The position numbers were made by a program, and so were the translations under genes. Source: Eubacteriaceae bacterium (GTDB lineage: Bacteria > Bacillota > Clostridia > Eubacteriales > Eubacteriaceae). From it: a DNA stretch of 64,000 nucleotides. This document shows, piece by piece, positions 37,898 to 45,648 of the stretch. The notes below the pieces were generated by a model. That model was not told where the DNA came from. It ran no database searches and saw only the letters and a list, made by a program, of their open reading frames with translations. Where the stretch lies: contig JAAYJS010000025.1 of NCBI GenBank assembly GCA_012522805.1, positions 30,583-94,582 of the forward strand, given 5' to 3'. Within the stretch, counting starts at the first letter, position 1; every line of letters begins with the position of its first letter.

Positions 37898-38763
37898 TTC
37901 AAGAAATAGGTGTTTATCTCAATACTGACAAAAAAGAAAGCATGAACCTAGCACCTCAATGCTTGGCATATCTACAAAAAAAAGGTGTAGCAACGGCTGT
38001 TTTTAAGGATCAAGCCAACCTGATTCCGGATATTCCAAAAGAAACCAGTCATTATGATTATGACGATTTTTTCTCGATACCTAAGGCAATTTTGGCATTA
38101 GGAGGGGATGGTACGATGTTGTCCGTTGCTCGGCATGCTTGTTTCCATTCTATACCGATTTTAGGCATCAACTTGGGTAAACTCGGTTTTTTAACGGAAG
38201 GAGAGGCGGCCCATTGGAGGGCAACCTTATCAGCACTATGCACAGGCAATTACTATTTTGATCGGCGCACCATGCTGGATTGCCGACATAAAGACTCCAC
38301 AGGTGTAGAGCATCACGATATCGCTTTAAACGATGTGTTTGTTAGAAATTCAGATTTACGTATGATGCGTGTTAAGATTAGTATCGATGGAGAAGAGCTG
38401 GATAATTTGCGTGCAGATGGTCTGATCGTCGCGACACCTACCGGTTCAACAGCCTATTCTCTATCTGCTGGAGGCCCTGTGGTAGCACCTAACGCCGACA
38501 TCCACATCGTCAATCCAGTATGTCCACATCGTTTACACGACAAAGCCTATATCGTACCTGCAGATTCGAAGCTGCAATTGACTTTTCCGGAAAAGGACGA
38601 ACAAAATGGCGTTCTCTCAGTGGATGGGCAAAAATACATTCCGATTCAAAAAAGTGATACGATTACGATTGAAAAATCAAAATTCAAAACGACATTTATT
38701 CGACTAGAAGGTAGCTATTTCTACGAAAAATTAAGAAAAAAAATGTCCACTGAAATCAAATAG
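37894..38763 (+). CDS. nadK: NAD kinase
   Basis: A 289-residue ATP-NAD kinase that makes NADP. The catalytic GGDGT is at residues 70-74 and the following glycine-rich PTGSTAYSLSAGGP block is intact. The usual NE dipeptide is ND here (LNDVFV), a conservative change. The C terminus is somewhat long but in the normal range. It ends in TAG. Confidence 0.95.
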   Translation: MIQEIGVYLNTDKKESMNLAPQCLAYLQKKGVATAVFKDQANLIPDIPKETSHYDYDDFFSIPKAILALGGDGTMLSVARHACFHSIPILGINLGKLGFLTEGEAAHWRATLSALCTGNYYFDRRTMLDCRHKDSTGVEHHDIALNDVFVRNSDLRMMRVKISIDGEELDNLRADGLIVATPTGSTAYSLSAGGPVVAPNADIHIVNPVCPHRLHDKAYIVPADSKLQLTFPEKDEQNGVLSVDGQKYIPIQKSDTITIEKSKFKTTFIRLEGSYFYEKLRKKMSTEIK

Positions 38764-38780
38764 AGGTCCAGAGGTGTAGG

Positions 38781-39233
38781 ATGAAAATTTCACGTCAAAC
38801 AAAAATAATAGAGTTGATTGATAAATTTCAATTGGAAACTCAAGACGACTTGAGTGAAAAACTAAAAGAGTTGGGCTTTTTTGTGACGCAAGCGACCATC
38901 TCTAGGGATATCAAAGAACTGAGGCTCATAAAAGTTATGGGGAAAAACGGTAAGCAGTACTATTCTACTTACAAAGACGTCGGCACCCTGTACGATGAAA
39001 GGGTAGTATCTGTTTTTAAAAAAGCCGTACTGACTGTCGATGTTGCAGAGTTTTTGGTAGTATTGAGAACTTTACCTGCAATGGGGCAAGCAGCGGCCTT
39101 AGCTATTGATTCCATGGAAATTAATGAAGTGGTGGGTACCATTGCCGGAGACGATACTATTTTTGTTGCAATCAGAGAAAAAAAAGATGTTCCCTTAGTG
39201 GTTGAAAAGTTTAGAAAGTTGATGAAGCTTTAA
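38781..39233 (+). CDS. argR: Arginine repressor
   Basis: The 150-residue hexameric arginine-responsive regulator. It has an N-terminal winged helix (ETQDDLSEKLKELGFFVTQATISRDIKEL) and the C-terminal arginine-binding motif GTIAGDDTIFVAIR. It sits between nadK and recN as in most Firmicutes. No arginine pathway genes are in the window, so its targets are elsewhere. Confidence 0.95.
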   Translation: MKISRQTKIIELIDKFQLETQDDLSEKLKELGFFVTQATISRDIKELRLIKVMGKNGKQYYSTYKDVGTLYDERVVSVFKKAVLTVDVAEFLVVLRTLPAMGQAAALAIDSMEINEVVGTIAGDDTIFVAIREKKDVPLVVEKFRKLMKL

Positions 39234-39244
39234 AGGAGAATCCA

Positions 39245-40963
39245 TTGATCCGAACATTGTATGTCAAAGATTTTGCCTTAATTGAAGATGTTACTGTCGA
39301 ATTTTCCAAAGGCCTCAATGTCCTGACCGGAGAGACCGGTGCAGGTAAATCGATTATCATCGATGCTTTGTCTCTTTTAATGGGTGGACGCAGTAGCAAA
39401 AAAGATATTGCTTACGGTCAAAACAAAGCTGTCATACAAGGTCAATTTGAGTTGCAAAACGATAGAATACGAAAGGATCTTTCCGAAACTTATGGGATAG
39501 ATCCCAATAGTCAGGATTTGATTTTATCTCGGGAAATTAATCGTAGTGGCAGAAATGTTTGTAAAATCAATGGGTTTTTAATAACTGTTGGCGAATTAAA
39601 ACAGATTTCTCAACTCTTAGTCAGTATTTATGCACAAAATCAATTTGTTGTTCTTCAGGATAAAGCCTACTACCGCGATATTATAGATGGTTATGGCGGT
39701 AAGGAACTGGACAGCTCTCTAGAAAAAATAAAAAATTTAACCGACCAAATGAAAAGATTGCGCAAAACAATCCAGCAAAGTAAAAAAGACTATGCGGAGA
39801 CCTTAAAGCAAAAGGAATTTTTAAACCATCAGTATAAGGAAATCATCCAAGCACAATTAAATCCCCAAGAAGAAGAAACATTAACGGCAGAGAAAATCAA
39901 AATCCAAAACAAAGAGTTGCTAGCTGAAAAGCTTTATCAATCCATTGGGCTTCTGCAGTCTCAAAATGCAGAAATCGATCGCAGTGGGATTGTGGAAGAC
40001 CTCTATAAATTAAAGGAATTGGTTTACGAACTCAGCTCCTACGACGAGAATTACAAAAGTTACGATGCTTTATTGGAGTCGATGATTGGTGATTTAGATG
40101 AATTGTCTCGTATTATCGGTTCCGATCTCCAAAATTTGGATTACCAACAGAGTTCTTTGGATGGAATTCAAGCCAGGCTGAGTCTCATAGCGACATTAAA
40201 GCGTAAATACAATATGGATGTCGAAGAAATGCTGGATTATGCCTCTCAATTGTCCGAGAAATTGGTTCAATTTGAAAACTACGATTCTAATCTAAAAAAG
40301 CTGATGGGTGAATACCAAGAATTATGGCAAACGTATTTAAAGGAAGACCAAGTTTTACATCGTCAGAGAATTAAAGTCGCGACAGATTTTTCCGAGAAGT
40401 TTTTAAATGAATTAAAAGATTTAGCACTGGAAAAAGCCGTATTCAAAGTAGATATTCAAAGAAAGGAAAATACAATTTCCAAGTATGGGCAAGATGTTTT
40501 TGATTTTTTGTTTTCTGCCAATCCCGGAGTTCCGGTAAAATCACTTAATGAAGTTGCCTCTGGAGGGGAGTTATCGCGAATGATGCTGGCTTTTAAAAAA
40601 ATATACGGTACTTATTTAGAGGTGCCGATTATGGTTTTCGACGAGGTCGATACGGGCATCAGCGGACGTACTGCTCAAGCAGTTGCAGAAAAACTCAACG
40701 ATATCAGTCGTGCACATCAAGTATTATGCGTCTCCCATTTACCGCAAATTGCGGCGATGGCTGACCGCCATATTCTGGTGGAAAAAAAGTCTACACAGAA
40801 TCAAACGAAAGTTAACTTTAAAAAACTACTCATAGAAGAAAGGGCAGAAGAGCTCGCCCGTATGTTGGGTGGTGCCTACCTTACAGAAAAAGGTTATGAA
40901 TTGGCAAGAGAATTACTTTCACAAAAGGAAAGTCGCCAATCAACAGGAGAGATCATTGAATGA
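39245..40963 (+). CDS. recN: DNA repair protein RecN
   Basis: A 572-residue SMC-like repair ATPase. Walker A GETGAGKS is at about residues 30-37, two long coiled-coil arms lie between about 150 and 360, and the C-terminal half has the signature ASGGELSRMMLA with Walker B IMVFDEVDTGISG. The start is TTG at 39245 preceded by AAAGGAG. It overlaps lgt by 4 bases. Confidence 0.95.
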   Translation: MIRTLYVKDFALIEDVTVEFSKGLNVLTGETGAGKSIIIDALSLLMGGRSSKKDIAYGQNKAVIQGQFELQNDRIRKDLSETYGIDPNSQDLILSREINRSGRNVCKINGFLITVGELKQISQLLVSIYAQNQFVVLQDKAYYRDIIDGYGGKELDSSLEKIKNLTDQMKRLRKTIQQSKKDYAETLKQKEFLNHQYKEIIQAQLNPQEEETLTAEKIKIQNKELLAEKLYQSIGLLQSQNAEIDRSGIVEDLYKLKELVYELSSYDENYKSYDALLESMIGDLDELSRIIGSDLQNLDYQQSSLDGIQARLSLIATLKRKYNMDVEEMLDYASQLSEKLVQFENYDSNLKKLMGEYQELWQTYLKEDQVLHRQRIKVATDFSEKFLNELKDLALEKAVFKVDIQRKENTISKYGQDVFDFLFSANPGVPVKSLNEVASGGELSRMMLAFKKIYGTYLEVPIMVFDEVDTGISGRTAQAVAEKLNDISRAHQVLCVSHLPQIAAMADRHILVEKKSTQNQTKVNFKKLLIEERAEELARMLGGAYLTEKGYELARELLSQKESRQSTGEIIE

Positions 40964-41739
40964 ATTTAGCAGCAATCAATCCGATAGCATTTAAACTGGG
41001 AAGAATAGAGGTGCGTTGGTATGGTCTTCTGATAGCTTTAGCAATCGCAATCGGTATCTTTGTTTCCATCAAACGTTCTAAAAATCGCCGTTATTCAGAA
41101 GATGATGTGTTAGATTTTTTTCTTTACCTCATACCTGCAATGATCGTCGGTGCCAGATTATATTATGTCCTGTTTGAATGGCAATACTATGCACAACATC
41201 CGATACAAATTTTCGCCATGTGGGAGGGTGGATTAGCTATACATGGTGGCTTACTGGCCGGTATTGCGGTGAGCTATTGGTATTGTATTAAAAAGAAGAT
41301 TCCTTTCCTTCATTTTGCAGATGGCATCATACCGGTTGTGCCCTTGGGGCAAGCGATCGGCAGATGGGGCAATTTCATTAATCAAGAAGCATATGGCAGA
41401 GAAACCGACTTACCATGGGCTATCGAGGTTTTTGACGTTCAAAAGGGTTTGATCAAAGTCCATCCTACTTTTTTATACGAATCTTTAGGCAACATCCTAA
41501 CTTTCATCCTCTTGTTGGTTTATGAGAAACGATATCAAAAAAAAGATGGGGAACTGTTGTTTTTGTACTTCATCAGCTACTCTTTTTATCGTTTTTTTAT
41601 TGAAGGCTTACGGACCGACTCCCTAATGCTCGGTAGCTTTCGAGTTGCACAAATCATTTCAGTCGTCTTGATGACGATAGGGATCTTAGGGATCGTGGTA
41701 TTAAGAAGAGATTTACCCAGCCATAGTGATGACTTGTAA
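40960..41739 (+). CDS. lgt: Prolipoprotein diacylglyceryl transferase
   Basis: The 259-residue membrane enzyme that transfers diacylglycerol to lipobox cysteines. It has about seven hydrophobic segments and the signature GRWGNFINQEAYGRET, plus the histidine in IHGGLLAG. Three predicted lipoprotein-type sequences in the window (a hypothetical at 43.3 kb, the ABC binding protein at 51.6 kb) would be its substrates. It overlaps the end of recN as ATGA. Confidence 0.95.
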   Translation: MNLAAINPIAFKLGRIEVRWYGLLIALAIAIGIFVSIKRSKNRRYSEDDVLDFFLYLIPAMIVGARLYYVLFEWQYYAQHPIQIFAMWEGGLAIHGGLLAGIAVSYWYCIKKKIPFLHFADGIIPVVPLGQAIGRWGNFINQEAYGRETDLPWAIEVFDVQKGLIKVHPTFLYESLGNILTFILLLVYEKRYQKKDGELLFLYFISYSFYRFFIEGLRTDSLMLGSFRVAQIISVVLMTIGILGIVVLRRDLPSHSDDL

Positions 41740-41762
41740 ACAAAACCGATATATGGTATAAT
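41734..41762 (+). promoter_or_regulatory. Promoter overlapping the 5' end of smpB
   Basis: TTGTAA at 41734-41739 and a perfect TATAAT at 41757-41762 are separated by 17 bases. The -10 overlaps the upstream ATG of the smpB frame (41761), so translation should use 41773, leaving a leader of only a few bases. Confidence 0.7.
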
Positions 41763-41772
41763 GACTATTCAG

Positions 41773-42225
41773 ATGGAAAAACATATTAAAATTATCGCAA
41801 GAAACAAAAAAGCTACCTACGATTATTTTATCGAGGAAAAAATAGAATGTGGCATTGTTTTAGCCGGTACGGAAGTCAAGTCCTTAAGACAGGGAAAGGT
41901 CAGTATCAAAGAAAGCTATGCCGATATTGTAGACGGAGAGGTTTTTGTTTATCAAATGAATATTACACCCTATGAAATGGGCAATATTCACAATCAAGAC
42001 CCGGTTCGTCCAAGAAAACTATTGCTCCATAAACGTCAAATCAGAAGGCTTATCGGACTTAAGCAACGACAAGGGTATACTTTGGTGCCTTTAACCATTT
42101 ATTTCTCGAACAACCGCGTTAAATTGGAATTGGCGTTGGCAAAAGGTAAAAAAATGCATGACAAGCGCCATGCGGTTGCCAAGCAAGATGCCAAAAGACG
42201 CATGGAAAGGGCAATCAGAAGATAA
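41773..42225 (+). CDS. smpB: SsrA-binding protein SmpB
   Basis: The 150-residue tmRNA-binding protein needed for trans-translation. Typical blocks are KIIARNKKATYDYFIEEKIECGIVLAGTEVKSLR at the N terminus, and the basic C-terminal tail with KKMHDKRHAVAKQDAKRRMERA. I chose ATG 41773 because the family begins here and the ATG at 41761 lies in a -10 element. No Shine-Dalgarno site is visible, so initiation may be leaderless or nearly so. The tmRNA gene follows 5 bases after the stop. Confidence 0.94.
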   Translation: MEKHIKIIARNKKATYDYFIEEKIECGIVLAGTEVKSLRQGKVSIKESYADIVDGEVFVYQMNITPYEMGNIHNQDPVRPRKLLLHKRQIRRLIGLKQRQGYTLVPLTIYFSNNRVKLELALAKGKKMHDKRHAVAKQDAKRRMERAIRR

Positions 42226-42230
42226 TATAT

Positions 42231-42606
42231 GGGGACGTAAAGGTTTCGACGGGGGTATTGCAGTACGAACAGCGAGTCGAGGTGCACACATCGTTAAAGT
42301 GGCAGTTTAATATAAACGCAGAAGATAACTTCGAAATGGCTCTTGCTGCTTAATTGCAGTAAGACCACAAAACTTCAGCTTATATAGCTGAGCGTCGCTT
42401 CCTTTTACCTGTGATTGGAAGATCGACGTCAAATTTAACAGGTAACACTGTTATGGGGGCTTCGACATAATAGTGACTCAGAAGCTGGCCGATTCAAAGG
42501 GTGTCATTGCTCGTTGAATTTGGTAAGAATAAATCAGTGACTGTGCTCGGAGAAATTCGTATGAATGTACTTTCGGACAGGGGTTCGATTCCCCTCGTCT
42601 CCACCA
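42231..42606 (+). ncRNA. ssrA: Transfer-messenger RNA (tmRNA)
   Basis: A one-piece tmRNA of 376 bases. The 5' end GGGGACGTAAAGGTTTCGAC and the 3' end with the T-arm GGGTTCGATTCCCC, then CGTCTCC and ACCA, pair as the tRNA-like acceptor. The reading frame at 42318-42353 encodes the proteolysis tag AEDNFEMALAA before TAA. It probably shares a transcript with smpB and is processed, as no good promoter is placed for it alone. A 7-bp stem ACGAACC/GGTTCGT at 42620-42637 follows and may end transcription. Confidence 0.97.
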
Positions 42607-42662
42607 AATGAACCATAAGACGAACCATTAGGTTCGTTCTGATCGGCAGCAAATAGTGCGAT

Positions 42663-43205
42663 TCAGCCCTCGCTTTCAGAATAGTTGTAGGCGGTCGTCA
42701 CTTGCATGTTGTCAATAAAAATAGATTCGATCAGGGCTTTAAAGTGAATTCCTGATTTTTCTTAACCGTGTAGACCATTTGTTTAAACGATTAGGAAATA
42801 AGATGACGGCATCCTTGCGATGCGGTCTTTTTTATTGTCTCAAGTTCTAGAAGCGTTGACATCTTTGAGGTCTTTACTTTCAAGTCATTCAACATGTTGT
42901 TGTTTTGTGTCTGTATGTTGCGTGTACTGGTGCTGTTTTGACCGTTGTCCATGGCATTCAGCAGGTTTTCCAACTTTCTTGAACATCTGCATTTTCTACT
43001 TTTATAGATTGGATAAAATTTGAAAATCTTGCGAACAGCCGGCACTTATATTTCAATATCCTGATTTTTGTCGGTGGAGTGACCTTAGGGCAAAGATCCG
43101 TTGGATTTACATTTTTCCAAATTAGTTCCGACACCGCGTCGCATGGTTTCGGTTAAATTGAAGTTGCAATACTCAGTTAGCCATCTATGAGGCTTCGACA
43201 AAAAC
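42663..43205 (-). pseudogene. Decayed large serine recombinase (C-terminal part)
   Basis: On the minus strand, conceptual translation with several stops and frameshifts gives pieces in the order expected of a large serine recombinase: LTEYCNFNLTETMRRGVG, then NLEKCKSNGSLP and GHSTDKN, then VRKIFKFYPIYKS, then RKLENLLNAMDNG, and finally LIESIFIDNMQVTTAYNYSE near 42665. These parallel the family's AEYYS..L, KCKFNGG.P.GY, A.IVR.IF..Y, LLNA and F(V/I)..I(Y/F)LYDDK..L.YNYK segments. The catalytic N-terminal domain is gone. It ends 57 bases from the tmRNA 3' end. It is read from memory of the family, without alignment. Confidence 0.72.
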
Positions 43206-43221
43206 ATCCTAAAAAGAGCAT

Positions 43222-43278
43222 AAAAATACCCGGAAGGCACGTACGATTTTGTTGAAAAGGAAGTACACCTCCGGGTCT
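43222..43278 (-). terminator. Terminator of the lipoprotein gene
   Basis: On the minus strand ACCCGGAGGTGTAC pairs with GTACGTGCCTTCCGGGT (imperfect long stem) and is followed by ATTTTTATG and a later T5. It lies about 40 bases downstream of the lipoprotein stop. Confidence 0.7.
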
Positions 43279-43318
43279 AAGACCAAGCTTTCTAATTTTG
43301 TAGAGGTTTTATGTGTTT

Positions 43319-43912
43319 TTAATATACACCAAAGTATATGATTTCAGGATTTTCATTGGTGCCGGTTACCTTGGCTTTGCAAATCATTTTCTTTCCGTTG
43401 ACTTCGCAATACGATTTCAAAAACCATGTGTCAGGGCCTTCCATTTTTGCTATTGTTTTCCCCGTTGAGAAATCCAAGTCGAAATCTTCACCATAAATAC
43501 CTTGGCCATGGTGTTTGACAGCTGACCAAGCTTTGTCTTCTTCAAGTTTTTCACTCTGCACTTCATTTTGTTCTGCTTGAATGTGTGAAATTGGCTTTAA
43601 GGTGACTTCTGCTGTTTTATTCTTTGGATCTTCTTTAATTTCTCCGGTGGTGTAGTCCTCTTTTACGTCGTCTATGATAGAGGTAACATCGACTCCGTCG
43701 GCAATATATGTGCCTGTGTAGCCGGCAGCATTTATTTTATCAATGGTTTCGGATAGGGGAGCACCTACCTGGTCGGCAAAGAGCAGCTGTGCTTCTGATG
43801 TAGTATCCGCTGTCTTGTCTTCCTGATTTTTATTAAAACAGCCGGATAATCCGGTACTGATCAGAGCAAATGCGATCACTATGCCAAGAATACCTTTAAT
43901 CGAATTTTTCAT
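43319..43912 (-). CDS. Lipoprotein of unknown function
   Basis: A 197-residue exported lipoprotein. A hydrophobic signal peptide ends in the lipobox LSGC at about residue 24, followed by an acidic, lysine-rich linker. The rest shows no domain that I recognise; the spacing of beta-strand-like stretches suggests two related halves (residues about 45-110 and 130-197), which I cannot confirm. GGAG lies at good spacing before the ATG. The gene is intact although it sits in a region of decayed mobile-element genes, so it may be cargo of the element or a resident gene. Confidence 0.75.
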   Translation of the reverse strand: MKNSIKGILGIVIAFALISTGLSGCFNKNQEDKTADTTSEAQLLFADQVGAPLSETIDKINAAGYTGTYIADGVDVTSIIDDVKEDYTTGEIKEDPKNKTAEVTLKPISHIQAEQNEVQSEKLEEDKAWSAVKHHGQGIYGEDFDLDFSTGKTIAKMEGPDTWFLKSYCEVNGKKMICKAKVTGTNENPEIIYFGVY

Positions 43913-44052
43913 ATTTTCTCCTTTGGTTTTAAACTTTACAATACTTTCACAACAAGTTTTATTGAGGGCACCCTAAACTTTTATGCGGATGGTTCTCTTG
44001 TAGATAATAGTATAGGTCCGACATTATCAGTCCAACCTATTGGTTCTATTGG

Positions 44053-44073
44053 CGCCACGCTTAAGCGTTGGCG
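44053..44073. repeat. Palindromic hairpin
   Basis: CGCCACGCTTAAGCGTTGGCG folds into a stem of 10 bp with one bulged T, built on the perfect palindrome ACGCTTAAGCGT. It has no T tract. GAGGTCA and TGACCTC form another inverted pair just downstream, at about 44073-44125. It may be an element end or operator. Confidence 0.5.
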
Positions 44074-44241
44074 AGGTCAACAATCTTTGATTAAGAGAAT
44101 TCCACTTTCCTGACCTCGATTTTAGCAATAAAAGTTCTCTCGGAATTGCCAACTTTTTTTCTAATTCTTCTTGAGAATACTTATTTTTAACTATCAAGAT
44201 TTTTATTTTTTGAATAAGTCAATCATGGGTTCTCTGACTTC

Positions 44242-44353
44242 GTTGAATTCATGTTCATTTTAACGCGATTGTGAAATGAATTCAACAACAAAAAAAATAG
44301 TTGTTATGAGTTCATAATGACAGTATTAGAACACTATCTGTGAAATGAATTCA
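44242..44353. repeat. Inverted repeat plus direct repeat (GTTGAATTCAT / TGTGAAATGAATTCA)
   Basis: GTTGAATTCAT at 44242-44252 and ATGAATTCAAC at 44276-44286 are perfect 11-bp inverted arms. The 15-mer TGTGAAATGAATTCA at 44270-44284 recurs exactly at 44339-44353. This looks like an operator set or a recombination-site remnant. Confidence 0.55.
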
Positions 44354-44383
44354 CTCTTCGCATCATGCCACTCAAACACAAAA

Positions 44384-44843
44384 GACATTGAATATAAGGC
44401 CAATCTTGGTTTGCAGATGCAAGAACTGTCGCTCAACCAATACAGAATAAACGGTATCATTGAACGACTATCGAAATAAAGAGCACTTGACCGACGTTAA
44501 ATGGATTTTAGACGAACCGGCTAAAACTTTACCAAGCGGCGATAGACGATACCATCGAAGATAATGCCGATTTGCATTATATAAGTGGTTTAAAAGCGAA
44601 AATGATTAGGGTAATTGTTGGAAATGTTGCGATTGGTGTAAAGAAGTAGTCGGAGTTCACGATTACGTAAAAGTAAAAGTCACCGGCAACCATGTCTTCC
44701 GTAGAGCTCGGTATTGCTTAGAGTATGACCCTAGGAAAAATAGGCGTCAGAACGTGCATATAAAGAGCTGGCGGGATATAGACAATACTACTAAAATTAA
44801 AGAAAAGCTAGCACATACGAAAAAAGCTGAAAATACGTATTAA
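44384..44843 (+). pseudogene. Decayed phage minor-capsid/head-morphogenesis-like gene
   Basis: From 44478 one frame runs to TAA at 44841-44843 with two internal stops. It encodes a cysteine-rich block CCDWCKEVVGVHDYVKV, then TGNHVFRRARYCLEYDP and RQNVHIKSWRD. The CxWC, DY, VFRRH-C and CxVxYDP spacing is what I know from the C terminus of phage minor head proteins. A preceding segment in another frame (DIEYKANLGLQMQELSLNQYRINGII) from 44384 may be part of the same gene after a frameshift. No capsid or terminase genes remain around it. Confidence 0.55.
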
Positions 44844-44965
44844 TTGTAGATAAAGTTAACCGATAATAAAGACATGGAGTCATAAAAAGACAATAATGAA
44901 ATTCATAATAATTTAGGTTTTATCAATACTGCAGACTGCAGACGAACAGAAAGGAGTTGACGGAT

Positions 44966-45165
44966 ATGCTAAGTGATTTTTACAAAGAAAACCCGGAAAG
45001 CAAAATTTGGTTGATTGATGAGCTTGATGCTGTCGGACCATTTTACTTCAACTTCGATAAGAAAAAATCTATAATTTTTGGTCAGATTATCCTAATAAAT
45101 TAACATTAGAAGAAAAAAGAATATTTGATACAGAATTCCCTGAAATGGCAGAATTAAAAACATAA
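44966..45165 (+). pseudogene. Small conserved-looking gene split by a -1 frameshift in an A6 run
   Basis: AAGGAG and ATG at 44966 open a frame for MLSDFYKENPESKIWLIDEL and on to FNFDKKK, which would stop at 45103. After the A6 run at 45062-45067, the -1 frame continues as IYNFWSDYPNKLTLEEK and ends EFPEMAELKT at 45165. Joined, they make a coherent acidic protein of about 66 residues, resembling small uncharacterised Firmicute proteins. A single lost A, or ribosomal/transcriptional slippage on the A run, would explain it. A terminator follows directly. Confidence 0.6.
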
Positions 45166-45181
45166 GAGGCTTTAAGATGAT

Positions 45182-45202
45182 CCACCTGTAAGGGTGGTTT
45201 TT
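45182..45202 (+). terminator. Terminator after the small split gene
   Basis: CCACC-TGTAAG-GGTGG followed by TTTTT. Between here and 45648 I see no gene; only short imperfect hairpins such as TGACC/GGTCA near 45405-45425. Confidence 0.75.
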
Positions 45203-45648
45203 ATGCAAAAATCAAAAATATAAAAATATTATGTAAAGAAGAGGGTAAGCTTAATTTTGAATATTTTGGCCTATCGACAGGGTAGAAAAGAAATGATTCT
45301 TTCACAAATTATTCCGGCTTTTCTATTGTGCTGTGAAGAACGAGGAGGGTTACATACACAGTGAAAGATATTTGCTAAGCGATAGAGAACCTATGGTGCA
45401 AAAGGTGCGATGACCATTATTAAAAGGTCACTTAACAAAGGTCTATGATTCTGAGCCTTTAGTGTAATTCTCACTAACCCAACATTTTTTTAATAAAGAC
45501 ACTCATGCTTTTATTTCAAAAATGTATAAAATAAATACAAGATAGAAACATCTTCAGAAAGCCTTCATAAATTCTATTATCAAAGTTTCGTTTGGTGTAA
45601 ATAGTTTGTAGAATTATTTTGTTATGATAAATCTACGGAGGTAATCCA

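Noticed and set aside
42607..45648. attL/attR copies of the tmRNA 3' end
   Set aside because: I found no second copy of the CGATTCCCCTCGTCTCC segment up to 45648, so integration at ssrA is supported only by the recombinase remnant.
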